64,000 nucleotides of DNA from the NCBI GenBank assembly GCA_963924555.1, contig OZ004594.1:372001-436000 (forward strand). The letters run 5' to 3'. The DNA is from Crambe crambe. Its lineage: Eukaryota; Porifera; Demospongiae; Poecilosclerida; Crambeidae. Position numbers and translations under genes: made by a program. Numbering within the stretch: position 1 is the first letter of the stretch; each line of letters starts with the position of its first letter. The notes under the pieces are model-generated. The model was given only the letters and a program-made list of their open reading frames with translations, was not told where the DNA came from and searched no databases. Shown here in pieces: positions 23,301 through 39,584 of the stretch.

Positions 23301-24480
23301 ATGGTGTAACTCAGGGCCTCCACCCTCAAAGTAATAATAAACAATTGACATCATAGCACTCCTACCAAGGTCCTCCTTAACATCATTTATATACCACTCC
23401 TACCAAGGTCCTCCCCTCACTCACCCCCAGACTGCATCATCTTGTAAAATTTTGCTTCAATATGAAGCTGAGGGTGATTTGTCTTGACGCACTCCAGCTT
23501 TATGGCCACTTCCTCGTGAGAGGTGATATTGGTACCTACAAAGTACGAGAAGTATGCATACAAACATAATTACTCAGACGAATTTTCCCATCAGACAATC
23601 AGGCTTAAATACATACTTTCATGGATGTCAATTTTCTCTAAATGATTAATCCTGACCGATCAAGCATCTGATTTACTGGGAAGACATGTACTGCATTATG
23701 TATGTACCAGGTCAAATCAACTACAATCACAACTCAAGAATCCATGGAAACAAAGAATCCATCACTCTGTTACTCCGTAAGACCATGACAATGTTCAGGA
23801 AGAACACAACACACAGCCAAATCAACCCCCCAGTTGGCACTCAACACAGAATACAGGCAACTTGTATGCATTTGATGGGACGTTTCATGAGAAACGTAAT
23901 TTACACAGCATCACTATAGTAACTGCTGTATGATCACCTCTCAGAATATTTCTTCTTTCTTCACTAGATCAACCATGAATCACACAATTTAAGGACCCAT
24001 ACTATCATTACCTGTGGTCATACATATTGGGTTAAGCCAACTCACTCATTTGGTTTTCAGTGAGTATAGACTGACACACCAGACACAACCTCACACTTGA
24101 CCAGAAGTGTGGTTCAACAGGAAGAGCAACACAACGACAACAACAACAAATGGTCCCTACTAAACAAAGGGCCTCCTACAAAACTTCCTCAATTGGGGCA
24201 AGCACCCAATCAGGTGTTTGAGTAAATGAACACTCAGCATACCTAAAAATGACACTAGTTGAGTCATCTTTCTCCCCGTGAACATGGAACTGATACATTG
24301 TTGCTACAGGTCATTAACAGAGTGGCAAAATGTAACCTAGCACTTATACTTGAACTAGGTGGGGTCTGGATGTGTGTGTACACTGTGTGACTGTGTCCAC
24401 GTACCTAAATAAATGTCTCCAAAAGAACCACTGCCAATCTTTCGGCCCAAGCGATATTTGCCTCCTACTCTTAGCTCCAT
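20201..24480 (-). CDS. CSNK1D: Casein kinase 1 delta/epsilon
   Basis: Ten coding exons on the minus strand yield 435 residues: 24480-24405, 23535-23425, 22706-22558, 22426-22198, 21869-21699, 21133-20985, 20833-20738, 20679-20607, 20530-20408 and 20331-20201. Key residues fall at the positions used in vertebrate CK1 delta/epsilon: K38 (VAIKLE), D128 (HRDVKPDN) and D149 (DFG), and SIN replaces [43 protein letters not shown] and YDYVFDW mark the delta/epsilon branch rather than alpha. The 150-residue tail is Ser/Gly/Gln-rich with an RTRSRS cluster and differs from vertebrate tails, as expected of this autoinhibitory region. The kinase acts in Wnt, Hedgehog and clock pathways. A 5' UTR intron is likely: an acceptor lies about 20 bp upstream of the ATG and a donor near 24707. 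Confidence 0.95.
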
Positions 24481-25054
24481 GGCTGCCAGTTTAGCACCTA
24501 AAAAAAGATTCATAGACTGAACTCATCATGTTGATGACTTGAGCACAAACATTCAGTCTCACACAACAACTCTGACCAGGGGTAAACTCTACACCACGAA
24601 CTAAGTGGAACGCTGCCTAAAACCCACACTGGGAAGTCTGACTAATATCCTACCTTCCTCAGGGATCCCTGATGGTAATGCTAATGAGAAGACTACGAGT
24701 ACTCACGCAATTCCACGACGGAGAGGTGAATTGTGAGTGTGTCCAGAAACGTCTTAGGGAACTCTAGAGACTAGCGCGTTCTATGATAGCGTCTCTGCCG
24801 ACTTCAAAGTGTCAGTAAACCCCACATGGATCACTCCGCCATTTTCGTCGCTGACTTGATTTAGAACCGCAAAAATTTTATTCGCATTCCGTTCCAACCT
24901 ACGCTAATCAGCTGACTAGGCAAACTAGGTCATGTATGACGTAATTACTATTTTTATAACCTCAAATGTTTTGGTGAAGATGATCGTGCTACAGTACTAT
25001 TAAAAGGAACATAGTAGGTTTAGCATTGTAGGAGTAAAGCAAGAACTGAGAGCC
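24481..25054. promoter_or_regulatory. Intergenic region with CK1 5' UTR exon and divergent promoters
   Basis: Between the CK1 ATG (minus) and the vWA-protein ATG (plus) lie a probable CK1 UTR intron (about 24499 to 24707, donor GTGAGT on the minus strand) and a 5' UTR exon upstream of it. The core promoters should be within about 24800-25050. No named motif was recognised. Confidence 0.45.
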
Positions 25055-29541
<4,487 letters not shown>

Positions 29542-29806
29542 GTTCTCCGAGAACTATTATTTGTTAGACCTAGAATTATCTTTGTGTAGAAGGTCACAAT
29601 ATAGTAACTCACTAACTTGCACTTTAGCTAGTTCCAAATTATTATATTGCACATACTCTGTGCTTTGTTATAATTTTTATAAAGAATTCCCATGACTAAG
29701 TGTGCCACAACTGACAAGAGTTCCTGTGCATGTAGCAATTGAGTGAGTGTGTGCAGTCAGTGAAATTAAACCAAATATTATGCATATGATTGGACGACTC
29801 TATCAG

Positions 29807-30857
29807 TTAGTTTTGGTGGATGGGTTGTTCAGGGAGCGTGCATGTGACAAGGACCTCACTGAACTTGTCTATGAGTGTTAGCAGCTGTGAGCGACCAATG
29901 TTCTCCATCAGCATAATCCCCTCCAAGTGGTGCTTCCCATGGAAGTACTTGGATAACCTAACAAGGACAAAACTGAGTCATAAGGTACTTCCATGGATAA
30001 CCTATTTAGGATAACAGAGTCAGAGTCAACCAGGAACATGAGACAATAACTCGAGATAACCAAGTAAGGATAAAACAAGACAGACCCGAGCCATAAGGCA
30101 CTTTGATAACCATATAAGGATCCATTCAGAGTTTTGCACCTGGACTAAGTTAATGCATATGGCTGAACAGCCAAGCAAATTCCATGAAAGCCGAGCAATT
30201 AGCAATATATTTTATTACACCATGTTATTCTCATATTCAGGGTTTTCCCAGGGGACTTCCCCAGGAAGCTTTTATTATAATGTAAATGTACACTAACAAC
30301 TGATTCAAAACACCACATGCTCCATACGTTACCGTGAGAACTGCTCCAAGTCATCAGGATCCATAGCTGCCGAAGTGTTCAGAATGCTTCGTCTCTCTTC
30401 AGGTGTCAAGTGAGAGAGAAGGTCCGCTTCCTTATCCACACCCTCATACTCTTCCATCTGCGTTGCTAAGATAGATACATCCGCACATATATACTCACTG
30501 ACACCTGGTAAAGGGTCAACATTACCTGAGTCCACCGATTGGGAACTCTCTCTGCTGAATGTAGGGGTGTGGTCACCACTGAATCCAGAGCTGCCAATTA
30601 AAGGGTTTCCCTCACTAGTCTCAGTGGGCACTATGTAGACATAGGTATGCAGCTGCAAGGAAGTGCACACAATCAAATTAGGGTTATAAGGGAAGGCAGT
30701 CATACATGTTTGCCAGTCATAAAGGAAAATCAAATCATGTTACCATATAATTATTATATGAAGGAATTTTTCTTGGACCATAACATATCAGATACACACC
30801 TGTACTATTTGTTTATGTTGAAGCAACCACACTGTGATCTTGATGATCCTCTAGTGT

Positions 30858-30902
<45 letters not shown>

Positions 30903-33213
30903 GGGAGAGAGTCATCGTTTTTCTCACTGTCAATAAGACACTGTTACCTCATCGGGAATGGTGTCCTTGATATCGCCCAGGGAGATGGGGAGGGAGAAGT
31001 GGGAGAGGACCTCTGGGAGCAAGAGGGTCGGGTTGGAAAAAGTAGCAGAGAATCGGCGAGCCAATTTTGAATCCCTGCAGGGAGAGGGAGGAGGCAGCAA
31101 TCCCATGCTTAGGCAAACATGATCTCAGAACTTGATCTATTGCTATTCCTCACATGATTGGACTGTCATGTGATACGCATGCATGATCAAACAGCTGTTT
31201 CTGATATCATATAACAGTATTTAGTAAACATAACACACACACACACACCCCACACAAACACATTACACACGAGTGATGAAGCAGAATATAAGTAGTTGCT
31301 GAGAAGACAGTTTATGGTTTGCTTGCATTATCATTGTCCACTTAACTCAGCAAAAAAAGCCCCCAGATCAGACTCAACAAATTTGTAGGACTCCACTCAG
31401 TGGCACTCAGTGGTATAATTACAAGTCCCTTTGTCCATTAGGGTAGACTCAATCAAGTGCCACCTCCTAACAAAGACTTTCCCTGTTTGCTAGCACCTCT
31501 GCCAAGCATCATAGTTGTTGCAAAAAAACCACATCCAGTCATTGCCAGGTTATCCTGGCACCAACAATTGGCAGGGATCTCCCCAGTAAGGGGGCTGGGT
31601 ACCGGGTAGCATGTTCCACTCAATGACTCACACTCGTGTGTCACAGCATGGACTGGTGATGTACATGTTACTCTCGGATAGGGGGTAAATGGTCATGCCA
31701 CACCCCCAGGTCACCAGGTGAGAGGCCATGGCCAGCGTCTGCTGTAGGGGGATATCTGCATCCAGGGATACTGCCTGCAGGCTGGGGGGCAGGGAGTTCA
31801 TACATCACTTGTATGTGTCACATGACTTATGTCACATGACTGACTTATGCACCTTTTCATTGGAGAAACAGCTTGTATGAGGCGGTGCATGGCAGGACTG
31901 GACGTGGGAGGGAGGGAGGAGAGGAGAGAGTCCGTCCCTTCAAAGAGGAGGAGAGCAGAGTATGACCTGCATGGAGAGAAGACAGAGGGGATCAGGGTGG
32001 ACCTCTACGCACAGCGGAGTGGCCACTGACCAGACACAAGGGTGAAAAGGGGTGGAGTCAGTATTTGATGACATGACTCCAGGGGCAATGAATGTGTTGA
32101 CTTCTGACCAGGAATTGATGCGAACTTGAATGTGTTTTTTTCCTTGCTGAAGGCTGGATGGGGGAAAACCCAGGGGGTTCAGTAATCAATAAGCTAAGGG
32201 TACTTATTCATAACTATGAATATAGTCCTAATAATTCTAGGAAATGAAGTTATTACTATTACCTACACAAGATGGAATTCATACTCTGTGCAAGGGAGCT
32301 TTCAGTTATGATGTAATCTGAGAGATTAAGTATATTAATCATGTAATGGCCAAAGCATTTATCTCTTCCCAGGCAGGACTGGGAATGAGACTATTATCTC
32401 ATGTGATTACTGGTCAGCAAAAAAGGTGCTGACAACTGCTGACTGTAATGATATGCCTCTCAGACAATCAAAGCTAGACCACCACAGTGACAGACCTGCA
32501 CTGGGATCAGGAATGTCAGCATCCTCAAGCAGCTGCATCAGTAGAGCCACTTGGTCTCGAAGGTAGCCACATCTACAAAAAAGAAGCCATTTTAAAGAGA
32601 GATAGCTACATAAAACTTACTTTTTCTCTTCATGGATGATGGCTGAACCTAGCAAGTGTGAGAGGTGGTCGTATGCTTTTATAGTTTCAGGGGAACAGTA
32701 CGACTGAAGGAAATAGACCAACTTTAAGTCCTCAAAAATATATATCCATTCTCTCTCTTACCTGAAACACAAATACCACATTGAAAGTGATGCTAAACGA
32801 GTCGTTTTGGATAGAGAAAGGATGGCCAATGAATTTCCACTCGTCTACACTCAGCTCAAATTTCTTGTTGATCATGAGGGAGCTGGGGGCCAGGATTTCT
32901 GCTAGAGTGGTGGGGGGCAGCTCACTAAAGGGGGAGGGGGGGAGAGAAGGGGGAAGTGTAATGTGTGGCTTGGTGGTGGTGATGCGTTACACAAGCTCTA
33001 AACTCACTCCATCACGTCCTTCTTTCCTGCATGAATGAAGAAGATAAGGTTGCACACATGATAACAACGTTAAGGTCAAACTGACTGACCTCCAGCTCCA
33101 TGTTCAGTGGCGGTCACCTTAGGGGTCTTGTGACCCCTGGTGTAGAGCAAGAGTCGGTTGCCACGACTCCCTGATGTTATGAAAGCCAAGGAGGAGGGGA
33201 AAGAAACACTCAT
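29807..33213 (-). CDS. NPRL3: GATOR1 complex protein NPRL3
   Basis: Fourteen exons on the minus strand encode 498 residues: 33213-33090, 33026-33008 (19 bp microexon), 32924-32762, 32703-32621, 32572-32496, 32317-32263, 32153-32031, 31966-31853, 31781-31632, 31074-30948, 30850-30800, 30652-30526, 30465-30333 and 29957-29807. All phases match. Recognisable NPRL3 segments: [11 protein letters not shown] at the N-terminus, [40 protein letters not shown] then [32 protein letters not shown], and the C-terminal [25 protein letters not shown]3 with NPRL2 and DEPDC5 forms the Rag GTPase-activating complex that restrains TORC1 when amino acids are low. The protein is shorter than human NPRL3 (569), mainly in the linker regions. 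Confidence 0.93.
30872..30901. repeat. (GT)n-(G)30 tract in NPRL3 intron 10
   Basis: A GT microsatellite runs into 30 consecutive G on the plus strand, just beyond the start of exon 11 (30850). On the transcript it is poly-C/CA upstream of the acceptor. Confidence 0.9.
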
Positions 33214-33332
33214 CCTAATCCACTTATATTCATAGCTACCATAATATTTTTAAGACGAATTGATAATTTTGGGCGTGACTTAGAAATAGTATTAGATAAT
33301 TTACAGCTAAGCTGTCAGCTAGGTGAGCTAAG
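33214..33332. promoter_or_regulatory. Divergent promoter NPRL3 / SPRY-RING A
   Basis: 119 bp separate the two start codons. The sequence is AT-rich and contains no motif that I can name. Confidence 0.4.
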
Positions 33333-35375
33333 ATGGGATCTGTTCTGTCTAGAACCGAGTTCCACGATGATTCCAGTAAAAGATCTACTAAAGCGCAGCT
33401 AAAAGAAAGAAATAAGCAAGTCTACTTTGGTGAGAATACAGTCAATCAAGTGGCATGTTTATTGGGGCCTCTGTCAAGAGAGAAGAGCCATGAGACTTAT
33501 CACTTAAACCTCAAGCTTGAATGTTCGTTCATGAGTGAGCCTGTAGTTGGACTGGCTGTGAGAGAGTTCAATGCCACCAACCCAGTGGCTATTAAAGGTA
33601 ATCCTAACTTCTATCTGTGGTATATCACTAAAGGCAAGGTTGAATTCAGAGGTAAAGTTGAAGAACTTGGGTCCTCGATACCGACAGCAAAAAGTGGAGA
33701 TGAGCTTCTCATAAGCTTTGTGATGGCAACTAACAGAGTTACACTGGCTGTAAGTAACTGTGAAAGACAGTCATCTCATGAAATAACCCTTCCCAATCTT
33801 CCTAACAAGTTATATCCCTTTGTTGGGGAAGTGGATGGAGGGGGTTCTCCTACATCCTTTTTGATCATTGAAAGCTCTACAACAGAACACAATAATAATG
33901 CTTTGATAGACATGACCTACAAAATCATGTTCACCATTACCTACGGAGTTATTAATGCCGAACATAACCTCAAGCGAGTCACGAGAAAGTCAGCCCAACA
34001 GGGAAACGGGTGTGCCCTCCTTCCTATAAAAATGTCCACAGGTATACATCACTGGAGTTTCATAGTGCGCTGTGACTTTGGTGCCTCCTTGTGCTTGGGG
34101 TTAGCGAGATATCCCTTTAAACTCTCAGAGGAATACATTAAAGATCACCTGAAACACATCTACAGACATCCAGGTCTGATCTTATACAGGTCATATAGAG
34201 GATTACTATACAGAGATGGCAAACAGCAAGATCAGTCTCTGGACGCACTTGGGTGGCAGCATGGCAGTTCGGTTGTGATGGAGTTCATCTTCGATGCCAG
34301 CAAAGGCACGCTTGAAGTGATCAGAAATGGAAGAAGCATGGGAACCGCTTTTGAAAATTTAAATGGAATCTTCCAACCTGTCGTTTGTTACTATGCAGCA
34401 TATGAAAAAGAAGTCGAATTTAAGCAATATTTGACGTCAGAATCGTCACTTGATTTCGTAACATCTCCTCCCAGTAGTTTAGAATCTAATACAACTTCAT
34501 CATCCAGTTCTGCTGTCAATGCTGACACTATATGTTTCGATGACTACCACATACGTGGAAAAATTCAACTCACAGCTGACAAGAAAACTGTTTACAGAGA
34601 TAAAGTGCAGTCAGGGAACTCTTTCTGCTTCCTGAATATAAGGTGTGAAAAGCTCGGGCAGTACAGATTCTCTTTCGTCGTAGAGCACGATCAAGGTGCT
34701 TCCACCTGCCTGGGGGTCACTCAAGCAACTACTCCAGCTAAAGTCAAGTTGAATGATGTAGGTAATGTTTACACATCTGAAAGCCTCTACTTGTATCGGT
34801 CCTTCCAAGGGATGCTCTATGTACAAGGTCGAGAGCAGTCCTCCAAACTGGAAGAATTTTGGATGAGTGGCTCACTCGTCGAGATGGAGGTTAACGTCGC
34901 CAGCAATGAAAGCTCCGTGAGATTCAAAGTGAACGCAATGGATCAGGGCATTGCCTTTTCTGGACTCCAACCTCCTCTGACACCTCTGGTCGCCTTCTAT
35001 GCCGGGATGGAGAAGCGGGTGACCATCCTACACTATGAATTTGTTCCAGTTACACAGGTCATTTCTCCAGTCGAAAAATCTCTCCAACAGCTTCAACTGA
35101 AAACAAACGAATTAGGTCCAAACGATATTCAAACTACTCTGACTCATGCTTCGAAACCTTTGCTGCCTATTCTAGCGTCTTCAGCAGACGCAGCTGCATA
35201 TTATCCCTCCTGCATGTCATGTCAGAACCAGAATGACATTATTGCGTTGCCATGTAAACACTCAACTGTCTGTTCTAAGCACTTATCAGTGGGACTTAAT
35301 GCCCCCACACGACGGTGCATGGTATGTGATCAAAAAATAGCACAAACTTGGAATATTCTGTTGACCAAGAGCTAG
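33333..35375 (+). CDS. Single-exon protein with three SPRY-like domains and a C-terminal RING (copy A)
   Basis: An uninterrupted 680-codon frame. The N-terminus MGSVLS fits the N-myristoylation rule (Gly2, small residue at 6). Three consecutive segments of about 150 residues look like SPRY/NHR-type beta-sandwiches: about 45-190, 195-370 (IHHWSFIVRCDFGASLCLGLARYP, then LYRSYRGLLYRDGK) and 400-570 (YRFSFVVEHDQGASTCLGVTQ, then LYRSFQGMLYVQG). The second and third clearly repeat each other. The end is a RING finger of C3HCHC2 spacing (CMSCQ, LPCKHSTVCSKH, RRCMVC), like the membrane-linked MGRN1/IAP type. It is therefore probably a membrane-tethered E3 ubiquitin ligase with SPRY-like recognition domains. 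The family name is not recognised. A broken paralogue lies at 48021-49330. Confidence 0.75.
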   Translation: MGSVLSRTEFHDDSSKRSTKAQLKERNKQVYFGENTVNQVACLLGPLSREKSHETYHLNLKLECSFMSEPVVGLAVREFNATNPVAIKGNPNFYLWYITKGKVEFRGKVEELGSSIPTAKSGDELLISFVMATNRVTLAVSNCERQSSHEITLPNLPNKLYPFVGEVDGGGSPTSFLIIESSTTEHNNNALIDMTYKIMFTITYGVINAEHNLKRVTRKSAQQGNGCALLPIKMSTGIHHWSFIVRCDFGASLCLGLARYPFKLSEEYIKDHLKHIYRHPGLILYRSYRGLLYRDGKQQDQSLDALGWQHGSSVVMEFIFDASKGTLEVIRNGRSMGTAFENLNGIFQPVVCYYAAYEKEVEFKQYLTSESSLDFVTSPPSSLESNTTSSSSSAVNADTICFDDYHIRGKIQLTADKKTVYRDKVQSGNSFCFLNIRCEKLGQYRFSFVVEHDQGASTCLGVTQATTPAKVKLNDVGNVYTSESLYLYRSFQGMLYVQGREQSSKLEEFWMSGSLVEMEVNVASNESSVRFKVNAMDQGIAFSGLQPPLTPLVAFYAGMEKRVTILHYEFVPVTQVISPVEKSLQQLQLKTNELGPNDIQTTLTHASKPLLPILASSADAAAYYPSCMSCQNQNDIIALPCKHSTVCSKHLSVGLNAPTRRCMVCDQKIAQTWNILLTKS

Positions 35376-36587
35376 CAATGATAGTTCTATTAATATCATT
35401 TACATTCTCTAAACATCGATCATCACAGGTTATTACTATGATCAGTTTTTGTTTTGTTGTTTGTTTTTGTTTTATTATTATTTTTGTTGTTTTGTTGTTT
35501 ATTTGTTTTGTTTGTTTTGTAATGATATCAAGTGGTTGACCTATAACATTACAGTGGGAACATCTGATAAAGGACACTCCAAATGAGGACAAACCTCTCA
35601 ATTCAATAAAGGACAAGCAATCTGAAGTGACTACCATACACTTCAGTGTTCTCACCAAAGACTACTCTGATGGGGCCCTTTTTTCTTTCATATGATTAAA
35701 ACAATGTATTTTAATAGCCACAAGAATATCAAATCCTTTAATGTGGTATTCAAGCACTGCTCTGATCAGTTTGACTGGGGAGAACCCTGCCATTCTGCAC
35801 ACACACCAGTTAATGCTACTTCTAATGTATCCTCATATTAAGTCGGTATGAATCTCTTTTTCTTCCATAACTATAAATTAGTGTAGATTATGTTCTGATC
35901 TCTTTGTCTCATGGCTATATAAAAACCACCACTCTTCATTTCGAACAAGACTCAATTAAGGATGAGAGAGGACCATCATGTGTAAGACTCAATTACTTGA
36001 TTAAATTGCATGACCATTTGGGGAAGAGTTCAAGACTCATAAAGGAGAAGATGGGAATTCTCAAGGGGAATGGCCTGCACTGAGGAATTGGCCTTGCTTG
36101 TGATGACTGTGGAGGGATCTTTACTGTGCCCATGGATGTGAGAAAAAAAGATGTACAAGGTTTAAAACAAGACTAGCTAATTCCTATTAAGAAAAAAAAA
36201 CTCAAGGTGTGCAGCTTGTGTAGTAGAAGAGAAAGTGGCTGAGTCACCACACACTAGAAGAAAGGTGTGGATACCATCATAGATAGCTAGCTGATAAATC
36301 ATCATGATAGTGAAAGATTTTTGATTGATAGTGTGGTGGATGCCAAACAGTTTTCAATGTCTCAGTAAGAATTGCTAACCTTCCACCAGAAATGATCATG
36401 GTCAACTGTCAGAGGTAGCTAGTGTGGACAGGAGCATGTCAGTCATTAATCTGGCGTAGCCAGCCCCGAATGCCGAATGATCTTCAAAGTCTCACTGGTG
36501 GATGGATACTTTCAGGATACATGTATCCAGAGAGTAGAACAAGGCTCTATTTTTGGCAACGTGTATCCACAAAATTAATGTGACCCT

Positions 36588-36630
<43 letters not shown>

Positions 36631-39584
36631 TACAACAAACTTTGTAGAGAATAATTATATTTTCAGGGCTGGATCCAGGATTTTCAGATAGGTGGGGTTG
36701 CAGGACTAGGACCACAAACACTACAGAGAGTTATCTAATGTGTGACCTTGAAAATGTAGCTAAGCCAATTTTAGCCAAAGTGCTCTGTAAGATATCTTGA
36801 AGTGACACATGCAAAGGTCACAGGTGTGATCGTTAAGGAAATCACAGTTAGTATGCACTGAGTTATCTAATGTGTGACCTTGAAAGTAAAGCCCAAAATG
36901 GATGTGTCATGAATACATCTTTCTTTTGACTGTAGCCTTAGATGATGAGTAACCACATTTAGCTCCTAGTTAAGTTCATGTGCATACATGTTCTCTCTAC
37001 TTCACATTGTCAAAGAAAAAAACATGTAAGATGGGGTCAAATTGCATTAAAGTGCACCATTTCATCCAGCATAGATAAAAATCGTTTCACTTTTTGATAA
37101 AAGCACCAAACTTTGTGTACATGTACTTTGATGTATTGTGAACATTTTCAGATATTGGGGCACCCGCAAAGGTGCCTGCATTAGCTGTGGCACTGCTTCT
37201 TGGTCTGAAGAAGAAAATGCCCCTGGACCGGCACACTTTGCACACTGTGTAGCCTATGTAGGTTCTACCTATACATAACTGCATACTGTGAAGTATACTG
37301 AAACAGAGAAAACAATTTTTTTGATAATTCACTGAAGAGCACAACGTAAGTTTCAGGAATCTTTCTTGCAAATATCTAACCCTTAAAAGACAGCCTCAGA
37401 CCATTTCAGATTTAGCAAGCAGGTAACCAAGATACCTCATTTACTCCTTAAGCTCAACTGTACTTCCTAAGGAGTGTATAGGGCTAAAGCATCGTCATGC
37501 GTAAAACTGGAAATAACTATCTCCTTATTTGGTAATATATCAATAGCAAGGTAGAGTTTGTGAGGTAGTCAACAAGGCTATATTTCTCCTACACTTTTTG
37601 TGATTCATACCGGTAGGGAAGATTATTTATGTTGCTGGTTTAGCTACAGTTATATCTCTCAATGCAATTATAAAAGACATAATATCTCACTTGTTATGTT
37701 GTTACAAGCTACCTGGTTGAATTCCTGGTGACAGCTACATATTAGTATGTAGCCAGTTACATTATTATAGATGGACCACATGAGATACAACTGCTGTGCT
37801 AGCCAATTGAATGACAAGTAGTCTATTAGAATTATAATAATATGTAACAATGCAAGCAACTATCAAGGGTTTTATTGACCACTAAAAGCTGGTCAGTATA
37901 GAGCTTGCAACTAGAGTAGACAGCATGGTCTATTTGGAATAAGTAGTAAATAGGGCATGCCTGGCGTTGCATTCTCTCAACGTCATCCATGCACCTGCTA
38001 TTGTCAAGACAAATCTTTGTTCCTATATACATAGGGTCTCCTGTGTTTTAACATTATGGTTGCTAAAAATAGTTTAGTGTCCAATTCACATGATCTGAGA
38101 AACACTTCGGATAGAAAGAACACATCCAATATAAGCTTACCAGTTGATAATGCCAATGAGAGACTCCATGTGTATACATGGAGTTGCATGTAGCTATACA
38201 CATGCATGCATAGTTTCCCTGTGTGCATGCATGCATACAGTTTACGATTATGTTACAAGATTCAATATCAAAAAAAGTTTTCATTTGCAAAAGGGTCCTG
38301 ATACTCTGATATTAATAGCTATATTAAAATAATCACAAAAGATGTGCCAAGCCGCCTGGACAACGGCTGTGCAGTTTTGCAAATCAGTCAGTAGTGCAAG
38401 GTTCAGGATGTTTGTCACATCATACTAAACTAGCGGACTATACCAAAATAGCAATACTGTTATTAGCTTTGAAGGATCAGCATATTGATTTTTCAATATT
38501 CCATGGCGGCCATTTTAAAAATGACAGCCATGGCTGACAAAGGCACAATTACAGGCGTGAAACATGTTCACAATACTTAAAGGTATAGCTATGTGTATAA
38601 ATTTTGATACTTTTATCAAAAAGTGAACAATTGATCTAAATTTGGTAGCTATGCTGCTCCACTACATTTAAGCACTTGGGAACAAAAAAAAGGGAGTTGC
38701 AATCCCCTCAATCCCATCCCCACCTGCACCTTGTACACTATGTCACGTAAAGTATGATTCAAATTCACTCACAGCTGTCAGCTAGCTATAGTTATACTGA
38801 AGGTATAGACACCTTCATTAGGACTGAAGTGTGTGTCCTGGTGAACTATTTATGATCCTATTCACTTTCGTCAAAAGTTCTTAAAATGTAGAAGAATTCA
38901 CATTGCGATAGCTACTAGCTCTTTATAGCTCTTTGATTGATTGCACCTATATAGCTCTTCCCCCATTACTTGACCCATAATATTATTTGATGTCTCTTTG
39001 CCTCTCTTTTCTTTCTTTTTAAAGCAATAGCAATTCCAATCCTACTATTCTCAGCCATTTTAACTTGCATAGATACAAATGGATGTGTATTTGAATACAT
39101 GTATCCATCCGGATACAAAGTATTCGTGTATCCAGATACAAAAGTGTCCTAGTGGATGGTAGGCTTTATGTTTTCCTGTATCCCATGGCCATGCAGTGTT
39201 ACATAACCAGGTCATTTTCCCCTGCAGAGATGCTCAATGCCAGTTGATTCAGAAAGCAATTAGATTACACTTGAACATTGCAACTATGATCAATACATAG
39301 TAAGTATGAGATCAGTTGCACTTTTGAGATAAAGCTTCCCAAGACAAAACTGCCTTACATCTGCTGCCCCAAGGACCTCCTTTGAGATGAAGAAATGTAC
39401 GCAGATCATCAGCAAGCAAGCACAATGACTGTCAAGGGGTGGGGCTTGTATTTAAACATTGCCATTATGCGCCCATGTATTATGCGCCCCATGCGCCACG
39501 CCCTTGATTTCCTCCTCCTTGAATGTACATTGAATCAAGAGCGCAAAACATCTGCTGCCTGAAAAACAACTTGCAACCGCTAGT
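35376..39584. other. Intergenic region of duplicated unit A
   Basis: 35376-36200 and 39150-39584 are homologous to 49325-50560 and 50690-50957 of unit B. The roughly 2.9 kb between them (36230-39150) has no counterpart in B. It contains a (G)41 run at 36588-36628 and otherwise AT-rich sequence with short palindromes such as CATGCATG near 38205. A degraded NHL-like reading remnant is at about 36060-36160. No complete gene is seen. Confidence 0.6.
36588..36628. repeat. (G)41 homopolymer
   Basis: Forty-one consecutive G. The true length may differ because such runs are error-prone in sequencing. Confidence 0.85.
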
